Shown here: positions 17,097 through 25,887 of the stretch, piece after piece | How positions within the stretch are numbered: the stretch's first letter is position 1 | Layout of the letters: every line of letters starts with the position of its first letter | NCBI GenBank assembly: GCA_034933245.1 | Contig: JAYFNX010000016.1 | Location: 1 to 64,000 of the forward strand | Direction of reading: 5' to 3' | DNA length: 64,000 nucleotides | Source of the DNA: Pelethousia sp034933245 | GTDB lineage: Bacteria > Bacillota > Clostridia > Christensenellales > CAG-138 | The notes under the pieces: generated by a model | The model's input: only the letters and a program-made list of their open reading frames with translations | What the model was told of the DNA's origin: nothing | Databases searched by the model: none | Translations under genes and position numbers: made by a program

Positions 17097-17129
17097 AAAA
17101 ACAAGGATATGCAATGCAGCATATCCTTG
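17097..17129 (-). terminator. rny terminator
   Basis: CAAGGATATGC, a 6-nt loop and its exact complement form an 11-bp stem followed by five Ts on the minus strand, just after the rny stop. Confidence 0.85.
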
Positions 17130-17149
17130 CGCTTGTAGCCTAACCATTT

Positions 17150-18694
17150 TTATTTGGCAAATTCAACTGCCCTGGTTTCCCGGATTACGTTAATCTTGAT
17201 TTGACCAGGATATTCGAGCTCCGTTTCAATACGCTTCACAATCTCTTTCGCCATAAGAATGGTGTCTGCATCGTTCACGGTTTCAGGCTTAACCAAAATC
17301 CGTACTTCCCGACCCGCCTGAATAGCAAAGGATTTATCTACGCCTTCAAAAGAATTGGCGATCTCCTCCAACTTTTCGAGCCGCTTGATGTAATTCTCCA
17401 ATGTCTCCCGGCGTGCGCCCGGACGAGCGGCTGAAATAGCGTCCGCGGCTTGCACGAGAACGGCCTCTACCGTGCTGGGCTCCACATCGCCATGGTGGGC
17501 CTGAATGGCATGAATGACCTGATTATTTTCCCGGTACTTTTTAGCTAAATCGGCACCGATTTGTGCGTGGGGGCCCTCGATCTCATGATCCACTGCCTTG
17601 CCAATATCATGGAGCAAGCCGGCCCGCTTGGCGAGTGCGGTGTTTGCACCAATCTCGGCGGCCATAATACCGGCCAGATGTGAAACCTCAATGGAATGCT
17701 TAAGCACATTCTGGCCATAACTGGTGCGGTAACGCAAACGGCCGAGAAGCTTGACAAGCTCATGATGCAGCCCATGAATGCCGACTTGGAAGATGGCTTG
17801 CTCGCCTGCCTCCCGAATCTGCGTATCCACTTCTTTCCGAGCCTTTTCCACCATTTCTTCAATACGAGCAGGATGGATCCGGCCATCCATAATGAGTTTT
17901 TCCAGCGCGATGCGGGCAACTTCCCGGCGAACCGGATCAAAGCCAGACAGGATGACAGCTTCCGGCGTATCGTCGATGATCAGGTCCACGCCGGTGGCAG
18001 TTTCCAAGGTGCGGATATTTCGGCCTTCTCGGCCGATAATGCGGCCTTTCATTTCATCGTTGGGCAGAGGCACGACGGATACCGTGGTTTCCGCCACATG
18101 GTCTGCGGCACAGCGCTGAACAGCCAAAGAGATAATATTTCGGGCTCGTTTTTCCGCCTCTTCTTTTGTTTTCGCCTCGATATCACGGAGCATCAGTGCC
18201 GCATCATGACGGGCTTCCCGCTCCACATTCCCCAAAAGAATCTCCCTTGCCTCGTCCATTGACAAACCGGAGATCGTTTCGAGTTCCTGTAGTTGCCGAT
18301 CGTGGAGTTCCTTTGCAGTAGTCTCCATAGCCTCGGCTTCTTTAAATTTGTCATTAAGGGCAACCTCGCGCAGCTCAATGCCATCCAGCTTTTTATCCAA
18401 CATCTCTTCCCGCTGGACAAGGCGCCGTTCGGAGCGCTGAAGTTCATTGCGCCTGTCACGCAAGTCCTTTTCATTTTCGCTCTTGATCTTATAGGCCTCT
18501 TCCTTCGCCTCAAGTATGGTTTCTTTTTTAATGGTCTCCGCGCGCTTTTGCGCATCGTCTATCATTCTTTTAACAGCGTCCTCCGCTTTGGCCACCTTGG
18601 CCTCCGCGATATTACGCCGATAAGTATAACCAGCAAAGATACCTACAGCCAAGCACAAAACCCCGATAATAATCGGGAGCAATATATTTCCCAC
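17150..18694 (-). CDS. rny: Ribonuclease Y
   Basis: RNase Y is the membrane-anchored endoribonuclease that starts mRNA decay in Gram-positives. The 514-residue protein has an N-terminal membrane helix (ILLPIIIGVLCLAVGIFAGY) and a long coiled coil to about residue 200. A KH domain (GRIIGREGRNIRTLE) and an HD domain with LLHDIGKA near residue 365 follow. The start codon is GTG after GGAGG. In Bacillus its substrate choice is modulated by the Ric complex; a YlbF/YmcA-family gene is at 2789-3196. A strong terminator follows. Confidence 0.96.
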   Translation of the reverse strand: MGNILLPIIIGVLCLAVGIFAGYTYRRNIAEAKVAKAEDAVKRMIDDAQKRAETIKKETILEAKEEAYKIKSENEKDLRDRRNELQRSERRLVQREEMLDKKLDGIELREVALNDKFKEAEAMETTAKELHDRQLQELETISGLSMDEAREILLGNVEREARHDAALMLRDIEAKTKEEAEKRARNIISLAVQRCAADHVAETTVSVVPLPNDEMKGRIIGREGRNIRTLETATGVDLIIDDTPEAVILSGFDPVRREVARIALEKLIMDGRIHPARIEEMVEKARKEVDTQIREAGEQAIFQVGIHGLHHELVKLLGRLRYRTSYGQNVLKHSIEVSHLAGIMAAEIGANTALAKRAGLLHDIGKAVDHEIEGPHAQIGADLAKKYRENNQVIHAIQAHHGDVEPSTVEAVLVQAADAISAARPGARRETLENYIKRLEKLEEIANSFEGVDKSFAIQAGREVRILVKPETVNDADTILMAKEIVKRIETELEYPGQIKINVIRETRAVEFAK

Positions 18695-18851
18695 GATTTG
18701 TACGCACCTCCAAATTATTAAAAACTCTCATTTGCAATATCGCCTTGAGCATATAGCTATTCAGCATGCATGGACAAAATTTCATAAAATTATTTTCATG
18801 AAATTACATACCGATATAATTACTCATACCGATTTTAACCTGTTTAAATGT

Positions 18852-18899
18852 AAAAGTCAAGAAAATCGCTATGGACCTCCTTGACTTTTTTGCCTAAAA
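18852..18899 (-). terminator. recA terminator
   Basis: AAAAGTCAAG and CTTGACTTTT pair around an 18-nt loop on the minus strand, downstream of recA, with T-rich arms. Confidence 0.65.
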
Positions 18900-18935
18900 T
18901 ACAGGGGCTCTATCCAAATCTACTTCAAAAGATTT

Positions 18936-20030
18936 TTATTCTTCTTCGTCCTTGCTTGCCTTCGTTGTAGCTTTCGAGTCTTTATCTGCCGCGGCCTTGC
19001 TTGCCTTTGTTGTATCTTTCGAGTCTTTATCTGCCGCTTTGAGTTTAGCTGCCAGTGCGGCGCGTAGCTTTGCCTCTATTTCAGCGCAAAGTTCTTTGTT
19101 ATCCTTTAGGAATAGGCGCGCATTGTCCCGGCCTTGGGCCATGCGCATATCTCCATAAGAGTACCATGCCCCTGTTTTGGAAACGATCTTATTATCGACG
19201 GCCATATCCAAAATGCTGCTCTCATTTGAAACGCCTTCCCCGTAAATAATATCAAATTCAGCCTGCTTAAAAGGCGGTGCGACCTTGTTTTTAACCACTT
19301 TGATGCGCGTACGGTTGCCCACAATATCGGTCCCATTTTTTATGGTATCAATTTTGCGCACATCCAAGCGAACGGAAGCGTAAAACTTGAGCGCCTTGCC
19401 GCCTGTAGTGGTTTCCGGGTTGCCGAACATCACGCCCACCTTCTCGCGCAGTTGGTTTATGAAGATGACGATGGTGTTGGATTTGCTGATCACGCCAGCC
19501 AACTTGCGCAGGGCCTGGCTCATCAGCCGGGCCTGCAGACCAACATGGGAGTCTCCCATGTCCCCCTCTATCTCAGCTTTGGGGACCAGTGCAGCCACCG
19601 AGTCAATAACAACCACATCTATGGCGCCGCTGCGCACCAGCGCTTCCGCGATATCCAAAGCTTGTTCGCCCGTATCCGGCTGGGAAACATAAAGGTCGTC
19701 CACCTTTACGCCCAAATTTTCCGCATAGACGGGATCCAGCGCATGCTCTGCATCAATAAAAGCCGCGGTACCACCCTGCTTTTGCGCCTCCGCAATAGCA
19801 TGCAGCGCAATGGTGGTTTTACCGGAGGATTCAGGACCATATATCTCAATGATTCTACCCCGGGGCAGCCCGCCCACGCCTAAGGCAAAATCCAAGGCAA
19901 GACAGCCGGAAGGAATGGTGGAAACGGTAATTTTGGCGGCAGCATCACCCAGTTTCATGACAGCGCCTTTGCCAAATTGCTTTTCAATCTGACTGAGGGC
20001 CATCTCCAGTGCTTTTTCTTTTTCCATCAT
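18936..20030 (-). CDS. recA: Recombinase RecA
   Basis: RecA forms filaments on single-stranded DNA, drives strand exchange and triggers LexA cleavage. The 364-residue protein has Walker A GPESSGKTT near residue 66 and the MAW motif region. Loop L2 follows (FINQLREKVGVMFGNPETTTGG). The C-terminus is unusual: two near-identical 15-residue repeats of AADKDSKxTTKASK ending in DEEE. The start ATG 20030 follows AAAGGAG. A LexA box and promoter lie between it and cinA, so it can be induced apart from the cinA transcript. Confidence 0.97.
   Translation of the reverse strand: MMEKEKALEMALSQIEKQFGKGAVMKLGDAAAKITVSTIPSGCLALDFALGVGGLPRGRIIEIYGPESSGKTTIALHAIAEAQKQGGTAAFIDAEHALDPVYAENLGVKVDDLYVSQPDTGEQALDIAEALVRSGAIDVVVIDSVAALVPKAEIEGDMGDSHVGLQARLMSQALRKLAGVISKSNTIVIFINQLREKVGVMFGNPETTTGGKALKFYASVRLDVRKIDTIKNGTDIVGNRTRIKVVKNKVAPPFKQAEFDIIYGEGVSNESSILDMAVDNKIVSKTGAWYSYGDMRMAQGRDNARLFLKDNKELCAEIEAKLRAALAAKLKAADKDSKDTTKASKAAADKDSKATTKASKDEEE
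18950..19039 (-). repeat. 45-bp tandem duplication in the recA 3' end
   Basis: Two adjacent 45-bp units (18950-18994 and 18995-19039) differ at only a few positions and encode the lysine/threonine/serine-rich 15-residue repeats of the RecA tail. Confidence 0.85.
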
Positions 20031-20064
20031 AAGATATAGGCTCCTTTGCTCATGTTACATACAC

Positions 20065-20093
20065 ATTGTAACATTTGTTCGGTTTATTTGCAC
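20065..20093 (-). promoter_or_regulatory. recA promoter
   Basis: Minus strand GTGCAA (20088-20093), 17-bp spacer, TACAAT (20065-20070). The -35 lies inside the last codons of cinA, and the LexA box covers the spacer and part of the -10. Confidence 0.6.
20068..20081 (-). promoter_or_regulatory. LexA box of recA
   Basis: CGAACAAATGTTAC on the minus strand matches the Gram-positive LexA box CGAAC-N4-GTT almost exactly and overlaps the recA -10. Confidence 0.85.
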
Positions 20094-21343
20094 GTATTAT
20101 TTTTGCTATTTTCCATTTGACGGCGCAACATATCCAGCGCTTCCAAAACCCCAAGATTGCGAATGCGCTCCCTGTTCCCAACCAACCGCAGTTCATGAAC
20201 CGCTTCCCCGCCTGCATAGGAAAGGGCGATGTAGGCTAATCCCACGGGTTTTTGCGGTGTGCCGCCATCGGGTCCGGCAATACCCGTAGTAGAAAGAGCA
20301 AAATCCGCGCCTGAAGAAGCCCGCATGCCACGAGCCATCTCCAACGCCGTTTCCGGGCTTATGGCGCCGTAGGTGGATAGGATGTCCGATGAAACGCCCA
20401 ATCGCCGTATTTTGGCTCCGTTTGAATAGGTTGTACAGCCTTCCAGCATCCAAGCAGAGCTTCCCGGAACGGAAATAAGCGTGGAGGCCAACAAACCGCC
20501 TGTAAAGCTTTCTGCTACCGCCAAGGTTTTCCCATGGGAAGATAGAAGCGCAGCGCATACTTCCTGGAGCTGCTCACCATGGGTGGAGTAAACCACATCC
20601 CCAAGCCTTTGACAAATGGCGCGGATAACGGGTTCCGCGAGCGCCTCCCCATCCTGATTGTCCTTACAGCGCGCGGTTATGCGCAGGGTTGTTTCCCCTG
20701 TCATGGCGTAAGGGGCTATGGTGGGGTTTGTCTGCGCGTCTATCAAATCACGAAGCCTATCTTCCACGGCGGATTCCCCCATGCCGTAAATCCTGAGGAT
20801 ACGGGAATAGAGCTTACCGTGGGTTTTGCGCAGGAGATAGGGCATAACCGAGTCATCAAACATGGGGACCATTTCCTTTGGGGGGCCAGGCAGCAGAATA
20901 ACCGCTTTGCCCTGCTTTTCAAGGATGCAGCCCGGCGCTGTGCCATTTGCATTGGGCAGGATGGTGGCTTCCTTTGGGAACATGGCCTGCTTGCGGTTAT
21001 TTGCAGTCATAATCCTATGCATATGAGAGAAACGCTTTTCCATAGCCTCATAGCTGCCCTGGTCCAAGACGAAATCCCGATAACCCATCACGTCCGCGGC
21101 CGTCTCTTTTGTCAGGTCGTCCTCGGTAGGCCCTAGCCCGCCTGTAAGGATAACCAAGTCCGCTCGTTCTACCGCCGTACGGATGGTATCGTAGAGGCGG
21201 CCATGGTTGTCGCCCACGGTCACCCGAAAATATTGATTGATCCCCGCTTCCGCCAGACGCTGGGAGATATACTGCGCGTTTGTATCTACAATCTGCCCCA
21301 TGAGCAATTCTGTGCCCACGGAAATGATCTCTGCCGTCAACAT
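20084..21343 (-). CDS. cinA: CinA family protein (competence/damage-inducible; NMN deamidase)
   Basis: A 419-residue two-domain protein. The N-terminal MoCF-like domain carries SVGTELLMGQIVDTN and GGLGPTEDDLTKE. The C-terminal CinA domain has SFTGGLLASTL and TGIAGPDGGTPQKPVG, and in known members deamidates NMN in pyridine-nucleotide recycling. It lies directly upstream of recA, as in Bacillus and Streptococcus. pgsA is upstream with 37 bp between, so pgsA-cinA(-recA) may be co-transcribed. Confidence 0.94.
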   Translation of the reverse strand: MLTAEIISVGTELLMGQIVDTNAQYISQRLAEAGINQYFRVTVGDNHGRLYDTIRTAVERADLVILTGGLGPTEDDLTKETAADVMGYRDFVLDQGSYEAMEKRFSHMHRIMTANNRKQAMFPKEATILPNANGTAPGCILEKQGKAVILLPGPPKEMVPMFDDSVMPYLLRKTHGKLYSRILRIYGMGESAVEDRLRDLIDAQTNPTIAPYAMTGETTLRITARCKDNQDGEALAEPVIRAICQRLGDVVYSTHGEQLQEVCAALLSSHGKTLAVAESFTGGLLASTLISVPGSSAWMLEGCTTYSNGAKIRRLGVSSDILSTYGAISPETALEMARGMRASSGADFALSTTGIAGPDGGTPQKPVGLAYIALSYAGGEAVHELRLVGNRERIRNLGVLEALDMLRRQMENSKNNTCK

Positions 21344-21380
21344 GCTTGTTATTCCTGCTTTCCTAAATTAGCAACCCAGC

Positions 21381-21932
21381 TTATTCCAAGCTGATCGTAT
21401 CTTTATTCTTTATCACATAATCCACGCCGGATACAACCGTAAAGAACACGGAGATCCACATAACCACCATATCCAAGGGAAAGCCCACCAAACGAAGGGT
21501 CAGATCATGCAGCAATACCATGGTGATGGCTACAAACTGGGAAACGGTCTTCACCTTTCCCATCCAGCTGGCGGCGATGACAACCCCTTTTTCAACAGCT
21601 ACCAGGCGGAAGCCGCTAATAAAAAGCTCCCGGGCCACAATAATAATGGTGGCAATCGGGTTGAGCATATCCACGGCGGTAAGCATGACAAGGGCGCTTA
21701 CGGAAAGAAGCTTATCCGCCATGGGGTCCATAAGCTTGCCAAAATCAGTGATCAGATTTCGTTTACGGGCAATTTGCCCATCCAGCATATCCGTAAAATA
21801 GGCCAACACAAAAATTACGGCAGCTGCATAACTCCACCAGCTTACGTTTAAATAAAAACAGACGATCAGGAGCGGCACCATGGCGATGCGCAGGAGCGTA
21901 AGTTTATTGGGCAGATTTATCTTTTTTAGCAT
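21381..21932 (-). CDS. pgsA: CDP-diacylglycerol-glycerol-3-phosphate phosphatidyltransferase
   Basis: An integral membrane enzyme making phosphatidylglycerol phosphate from CDP-diacylglycerol and glycerol 3-phosphate. The CDP-alcohol transferase motif DG-x2-AR-x8-G-x3-D-x3-D is intact (DGQIAR...GKLMDPMAD). Several hydrophobic helices follow. I chose ATG 21932 (MLKKINLPNKLTLLRI), which matches family N-termini; a longer frame would overlap rimO. The ribosome site is not ideal, so the start is uncertain by up to 20 codons. Confidence 0.93.
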   Translation of the reverse strand: MLKKINLPNKLTLLRIAMVPLLIVCFYLNVSWWSYAAAVIFVLAYFTDMLDGQIARKRNLITDFGKLMDPMADKLLSVSALVMLTAVDMLNPIATIIIVARELFISGFRLVAVEKGVVIAASWMGKVKTVSQFVAITMVLLHDLTLRLVGFPLDMVVMWISVFFTVVSGVDYVIKNKDTISLE

Positions 21933-21973
21933 AGACGATGTAGCACTCCCTTTTCGTATAGTTTGTTCGATAC

Positions 21974-23263
21974 TTAAATTTGTTCGCCCCAAAGATCATA
22001 AGGGCCGGCCTTGGTAATGCGGACTTGAACAAAGCTTCCAGGTTGGGGGGGATGTTCGCCATACTGAAAGCGGATGCTTCCATCTACCTCAGGCGCCTCG
22101 GCATAGGAGCGGCCATACGCCATAGTATCCTCAATCCCTTCCACAAGCACCTCATAAACGCGGCCGATTCGAGCCTGATTTCTGGAAAGAGAAATCGCCC
22201 GCTGCGCTTGCATCACCCTATCCAAACGGCCTTGTTTCACCGATTCTTCTATTTGATCAGTCATTTCGGCTGCCGGCGTATTTTCTTCTATAGAATAAGC
22301 AAAGGCCCCTAGCCGGTCAAATGGATGCGTTTGCAAGAATTCGGCCAATTGCCCGAATTCCTCCTCCGTTTCCCCCGGAAAGCCAGTGATGACAGTCGTT
22401 CGCAAAATAAAATCATGGCTTCTCTCACGGATATAATCTACCATATGACGGATATGTTCTGCCGATCCATGGCGGTTCATACGCCGCAAGACATGGGGCG
22501 CAATGTGCTGAATGGGCATGTCCAAATAAGGGACAAGCTTAGGTTCGGCCAGCATCGCCTCCATTAAAGCCTCATCCACGGTATTTGGATAGGTATACAG
22601 AACCCGGATCCAGTGAAGGTCTTCTATTTTACACAGCGCCAGCAAAAGCTCGCGCAGCATGGGTTTTCCATATAGATCGCTTCCATACGCGGAGGTATCC
22701 TGGGCGATAACGGTCAATTCCACCACGCCTTCCGCCGCCAGCCTTTGGGCTTCCGCAAGAAGATCCTCCATAGGAACGCTTACACGTGGGCCACGGATAA
22801 GGGGGATAGCGCAATAGGTGCAGCGATTGTCGCATCCGTCGGCAATGCGAAGGTAAGCCGAATAGGGCGGCGTTGTAAGAACCCGCGGGCAGCAACCTTT
22901 CTCGGGGATCACGCCTGCCAGCTGGCAAATCCTGCGGACAAGCCCTTTATGGTCCTTTATCCCCCATATGAGATCCAGCTCGGGCATTTCTTCTTGGAGT
23001 TCCCGCGCATACCGTTCTGTAAGGCAACCGGTTCCAACGAGAATACGGCAATGGCCGGCGGTTTTATAGGCAGCCATCTCCAAAATGGTGTTAATGGACT
23101 CTTCCTTGGCAGGCGTGATAAAGCCGCATGTGTTCACAAGCAGAACGTCCGCCTCCGCCGGGTCTGTAGTAAGCGTAAAACCGGCGTTAACCAGCTCCGC
23201 CAGAATATATTCGCTGTCCACCCGGTTCTTAGAACATCCAAGAGATACCATCCCTGCCTTCAT
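21974..23263 (-). CDS. rimO: Ribosomal protein S12 methylthiotransferase RimO
   Basis: Radical-SAM enzyme that methylthiolates an Asp of ribosomal protein S12. The 429-residue protein starts with MVSLGCSKNRVDSE, the RimO signature. The radical-SAM motif CDNRCTYCAIP and a C-terminal TRAM domain are present. Its ATG overlaps the ftsK stop by four bases (ATGA), implying translational coupling. Confidence 0.96.
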   Translation of the reverse strand: MKAGMVSLGCSKNRVDSEYILAELVNAGFTLTTDPAEADVLLVNTCGFITPAKEESINTILEMAAYKTAGHCRILVGTGCLTERYARELQEEMPELDLIWGIKDHKGLVRRICQLAGVIPEKGCCPRVLTTPPYSAYLRIADGCDNRCTYCAIPLIRGPRVSVPMEDLLAEAQRLAAEGVVELTVIAQDTSAYGSDLYGKPMLRELLLALCKIEDLHWIRVLYTYPNTVDEALMEAMLAEPKLVPYLDMPIQHIAPHVLRRMNRHGSAEHIRHMVDYIRERSHDFILRTTVITGFPGETEEEFGQLAEFLQTHPFDRLGAFAYSIEENTPAAEMTDQIEESVKQGRLDRVMQAQRAISLSRNQARIGRVYEVLVEGIEDTMAYGRSYAEAPEVDGSIRFQYGEHPPQPGSFVQVRITKAGPYDLWGEQI

Positions 23264-25737
23264 TCCATATCCTCCTCCGGTTTATGCGTTTCTCCGCCGA
23301 ACATCTCTGCGTAGTCGGCCGCCGTGATAAGCAGCTTACGAGGTTTGCTGCCATCAAAGCCGCTTACAATTTTCTTTTGCTCCATGATATCGATAAGCCG
23401 GGCCGCCCGTGCATACCCCACCCGAAGCCGACGCTGAATCATGGAGATCGATGCCTGCCCGCTTTCCAATACGATTTTCACCGCATCGGGAAAGAGCTCG
23501 TCCTCCTGCTTTCCGTTTCCTTGCGCGGGCCCGTTCTCTCCTGCGCAGGCAATTGTATCAAGGGAAACTTCGGAATATTGTTCCACCGGAGCCGTGTGAT
23601 GAGCGGAGAAGAAATCCATCACCCGCTCTACCTCTTCGTCGCTGACATAAGCAGCTTGGGCTCTTATGGGTTTATTTGCCCCATTCGCATGAAAGAGCAT
23701 ATCGCCTCTGCCGAGGAGCTTTTCCGCTCCGCTTACGTCCATAATCACGCGGGAGTCCACCGCCGAGGACACCGTAAGGGCAATCCGGCTGGGTATGTTT
23801 GTTTTAATAAGGCCGGTGATAATATCCGTAGATGGTCTCTGCGTAGCCACAATCAGGTGAATGCCTGCCGCTCTTCCAAGCTGGGCAATACGGCAAATGG
23901 ACTCCTCTACGTCTTTAGCGGCCACCATCATGAGATCCGCCAGTTCATCAATAATAATAACAAGCCTCGGAAGATTATCACCCACATCTTCCTGCAGAGA
24001 ATTATACCGATTTAGATCCCTCGCATTGACAAGAGACATCTTTTGGTACCGTTGCTCCATTTCTACAACGGCCCACTTTAAAGCGCCGGCCGCTTTCTTG
24101 GCATCTGTAACCACGGGTAAAAGCAGATGCGGCAAGGGGGAGTACACTTTCAGCTCTACTTTTTTCGGGTCCACCAAAATCATGCGCAAATCGCAAGGCG
24201 CCGTATGATAGATCATGCTCAAGATGATGTCGTTAATACAAACGCTCTTACCGCTGCCGGTAGAGCCCGCAATGAGCAAATGCGGCATGCGGTCTAAATC
24301 CGCACATACCACCTTACCGGCAATATCCTTGCCTAAGGCAAAACATAAGGGGGATTTAGCAGCTATGAACTCTGGGGAATCAATGGCTTCCCGCAAAAGC
24401 ACGGGTTGGATATCCTTATTCGGTATCTCGATTCCAATGGCAGCCTTGCCAGGAATGGGCGCTTCAATGCGCACACGGGGCGCCGCCAAAGCGAGCGCAA
24501 TATCATCCGAAAGGGTGGTAATGCGGTTTACCCGCACACCCTGGGCAGGCTGAAGCTCAAAGCGCGTGATGACGGGCCCTACGGTAATGTTGATGACCCG
24601 CGCGCTGATATTGAAGCTTTGGAGTGTTTCCACAAGCATGCGGCTTTTTTCCGCAGGAGATTCTTCAGCGGCATAATGGCGCTGGGGCGTGTTGAGCAAA
24701 GTATAGGGGGGACGCTGGTAGGCCAAGATATCCGGCGTGGCGCTCGGAAGATCTGCCGTCTGTTCTTGAAGATCGTCTTGCGAGGTCTCCTCTTGCTTGT
24801 CGCCTTGGGCTTGTTCCTCCTTAAGCTCGTGTACCGTTACCGTCTTTTTTCGTTCCTTTCGGGAGGATATGCGGGTAATGGGCGCGTCTTCATCCGAAGC
24901 ATGCACTTCCACTTCAGATAAAATATCAAAGGGATCATCTTCATCTTCCCCTCGAAGCGGTAAATCTCCAGTGGAGGGGAAATAGGAAAGTTCATCGAGT
25001 TTCGGATTTCCGGAATCCTCGTCCACCAAAACGCGCCTTTCAACTTTTACTCCCGTATGACCGTGCCCACTAGCGGGATGGGGCGGTTCCAGGATTTCAT
25101 TAAAAAGGTTCTTTTTTGTAACGTCGATTTTTTCTGCTACCACAGTGGCTCCGGTTTTAATCTGCCTACCCATCTTGACGCCTGCCGAACGCAAAGAAAT
25201 TTGGGTAGCCACCAAAAATAGAATTACCAGGGCAGCGATAAAAAAGATGTTTGTCCCCACTGAACCTAAAAAGACCAAGGAAGGATAGGCCGGTAGCGCA
25301 CCGAAAAGGCCCCCGCCCTTCTGCAGATTGCTGCCATATTGATAAGCATCCACATAATAATCCCATAAGCTTATGCCGCCTGTTGTGTTTCGTGCATGCG
25401 CATGTAGCAGTACCAAAATACAGACGAGAGCTAATACGGAGATCACGATGGTGGATCCGGCGGCGCCTTTACCCGAGGAGGAAGCAATGCATAGAATGCC
25501 AAGGATTACCAAAATAAGAGGGAGCACATAGGTTATAATTCCAAATAAACCAAAACAGACCCGGTTTACCACCTGGCCAATAATACCTACGGCATCCACA
25601 TATAAGCTGGCGGCAAAAAACAGGCCGAAAGCAATGAGCAAAACGCCCGTAGCCTCCCGCTTTATGCGCCTTTTCCGTTCCAGCACAGCCTTTGTTGCAG
25701 CTTTTTCACCTTTGGTTGGCTTTCCCTTTGCGGCCAT
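23260..25737 (-). CDS. ftsK: DNA translocase FtsK/SpoIIIE
   Basis: A membrane-anchored DNA pump that clears chromosomes from the septum and, in spore formers, moves the chromosome into the forespore. The 825-residue protein has four N-terminal membrane helices (to about residue 190) and a charged linker to about 330. The RecA-like motor has Walker A AGSTGSGKSV near residue 491 and Walker B IIIDELADL. The C-terminal winged-helix gamma domain includes SMIQRRLRVGYARAARLID, which reads orienting sequences. A TATAAT lies at 25761-25766 upstream. Confidence 0.95.
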   Translation of the reverse strand: MAAKGKPTKGEKAATKAVLERKRRIKREATGVLLIAFGLFFAASLYVDAVGIIGQVVNRVCFGLFGIITYVLPLILVILGILCIASSSGKGAAGSTIVISVLALVCILVLLHAHARNTTGGISLWDYYVDAYQYGSNLQKGGGLFGALPAYPSLVFLGSVGTNIFFIAALVILFLVATQISLRSAGVKMGRQIKTGATVVAEKIDVTKKNLFNEILEPPHPASGHGHTGVKVERRVLVDEDSGNPKLDELSYFPSTGDLPLRGEDEDDPFDILSEVEVHASDEDAPITRISSRKERKKTVTVHELKEEQAQGDKQEETSQDDLQEQTADLPSATPDILAYQRPPYTLLNTPQRHYAAEESPAEKSRMLVETLQSFNISARVINITVGPVITRFELQPAQGVRVNRITTLSDDIALALAAPRVRIEAPIPGKAAIGIEIPNKDIQPVLLREAIDSPEFIAAKSPLCFALGKDIAGKVVCADLDRMPHLLIAGSTGSGKSVCINDIILSMIYHTAPCDLRMILVDPKKVELKVYSPLPHLLLPVVTDAKKAAGALKWAVVEMEQRYQKMSLVNARDLNRYNSLQEDVGDNLPRLVIIIDELADLMMVAAKDVEESICRIAQLGRAAGIHLIVATQRPSTDIITGLIKTNIPSRIALTVSSAVDSRVIMDVSGAEKLLGRGDMLFHANGANKPIRAQAAYVSDEEVERVMDFFSAHHTAPVEQYSEVSLDTIACAGENGPAQGNGKQEDELFPDAVKIVLESGQASISMIQRRLRVGYARAARLIDIMEQKKIVSGFDGSKPRKLLITAADYAEMFGGETHKPEEDME

Positions 25738-25760
25738 ATATACCTCGCATTCCGTTTAAA

Positions 25761-25766
25761 ATTATA
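25761..25766 (-). promoter_or_regulatory. -10 element for ftsK
   Basis: A perfect TATAAT on the minus strand, 24 bp before the ftsK start. The matching -35 is poor, so this is tentative. Confidence 0.45.
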
Positions 25767-25786
25767 CTACACTTGGTATCGCAAAG

Positions 25787-25821
25787 AAAGGGCAGATGCG
25801 AATTTCATCCCAATGCCCTTT
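25787..25821 (+). terminator. Hairpin with T-run between ispH-rpsA and ftsK
   Basis: AAAGGGCA pairs with TGCCCTTT, with a six-base T-run on the plus strand. No plus-strand gene needs it. It could also act as a second, weaker stop for the leftward transcript. Confidence 0.4.
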
Positions 25822-25841
25822 TTTATGTTACTTTTCAGCAT

Positions 25842-25868
25842 AAAAAATGGGGCCCGCTTGGGCCCCAT
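25842..25868 (-). terminator. ispH-rpsA operon terminator
   Basis: ATGGGGCCC, loop AAGC, GGGCCCCAT and then Ts on the minus strand: a strong 9-bp GC-rich intrinsic terminator. Confidence 0.92.
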
Positions 25869-25887
25869 GGATTGTTTGCCTGGAAGG

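Noticed and set aside
24406..24921. 171-codon plus-strand frame opposite ftsK
   Set aside because: Antisense shadow within the FtsK linker and motor region.
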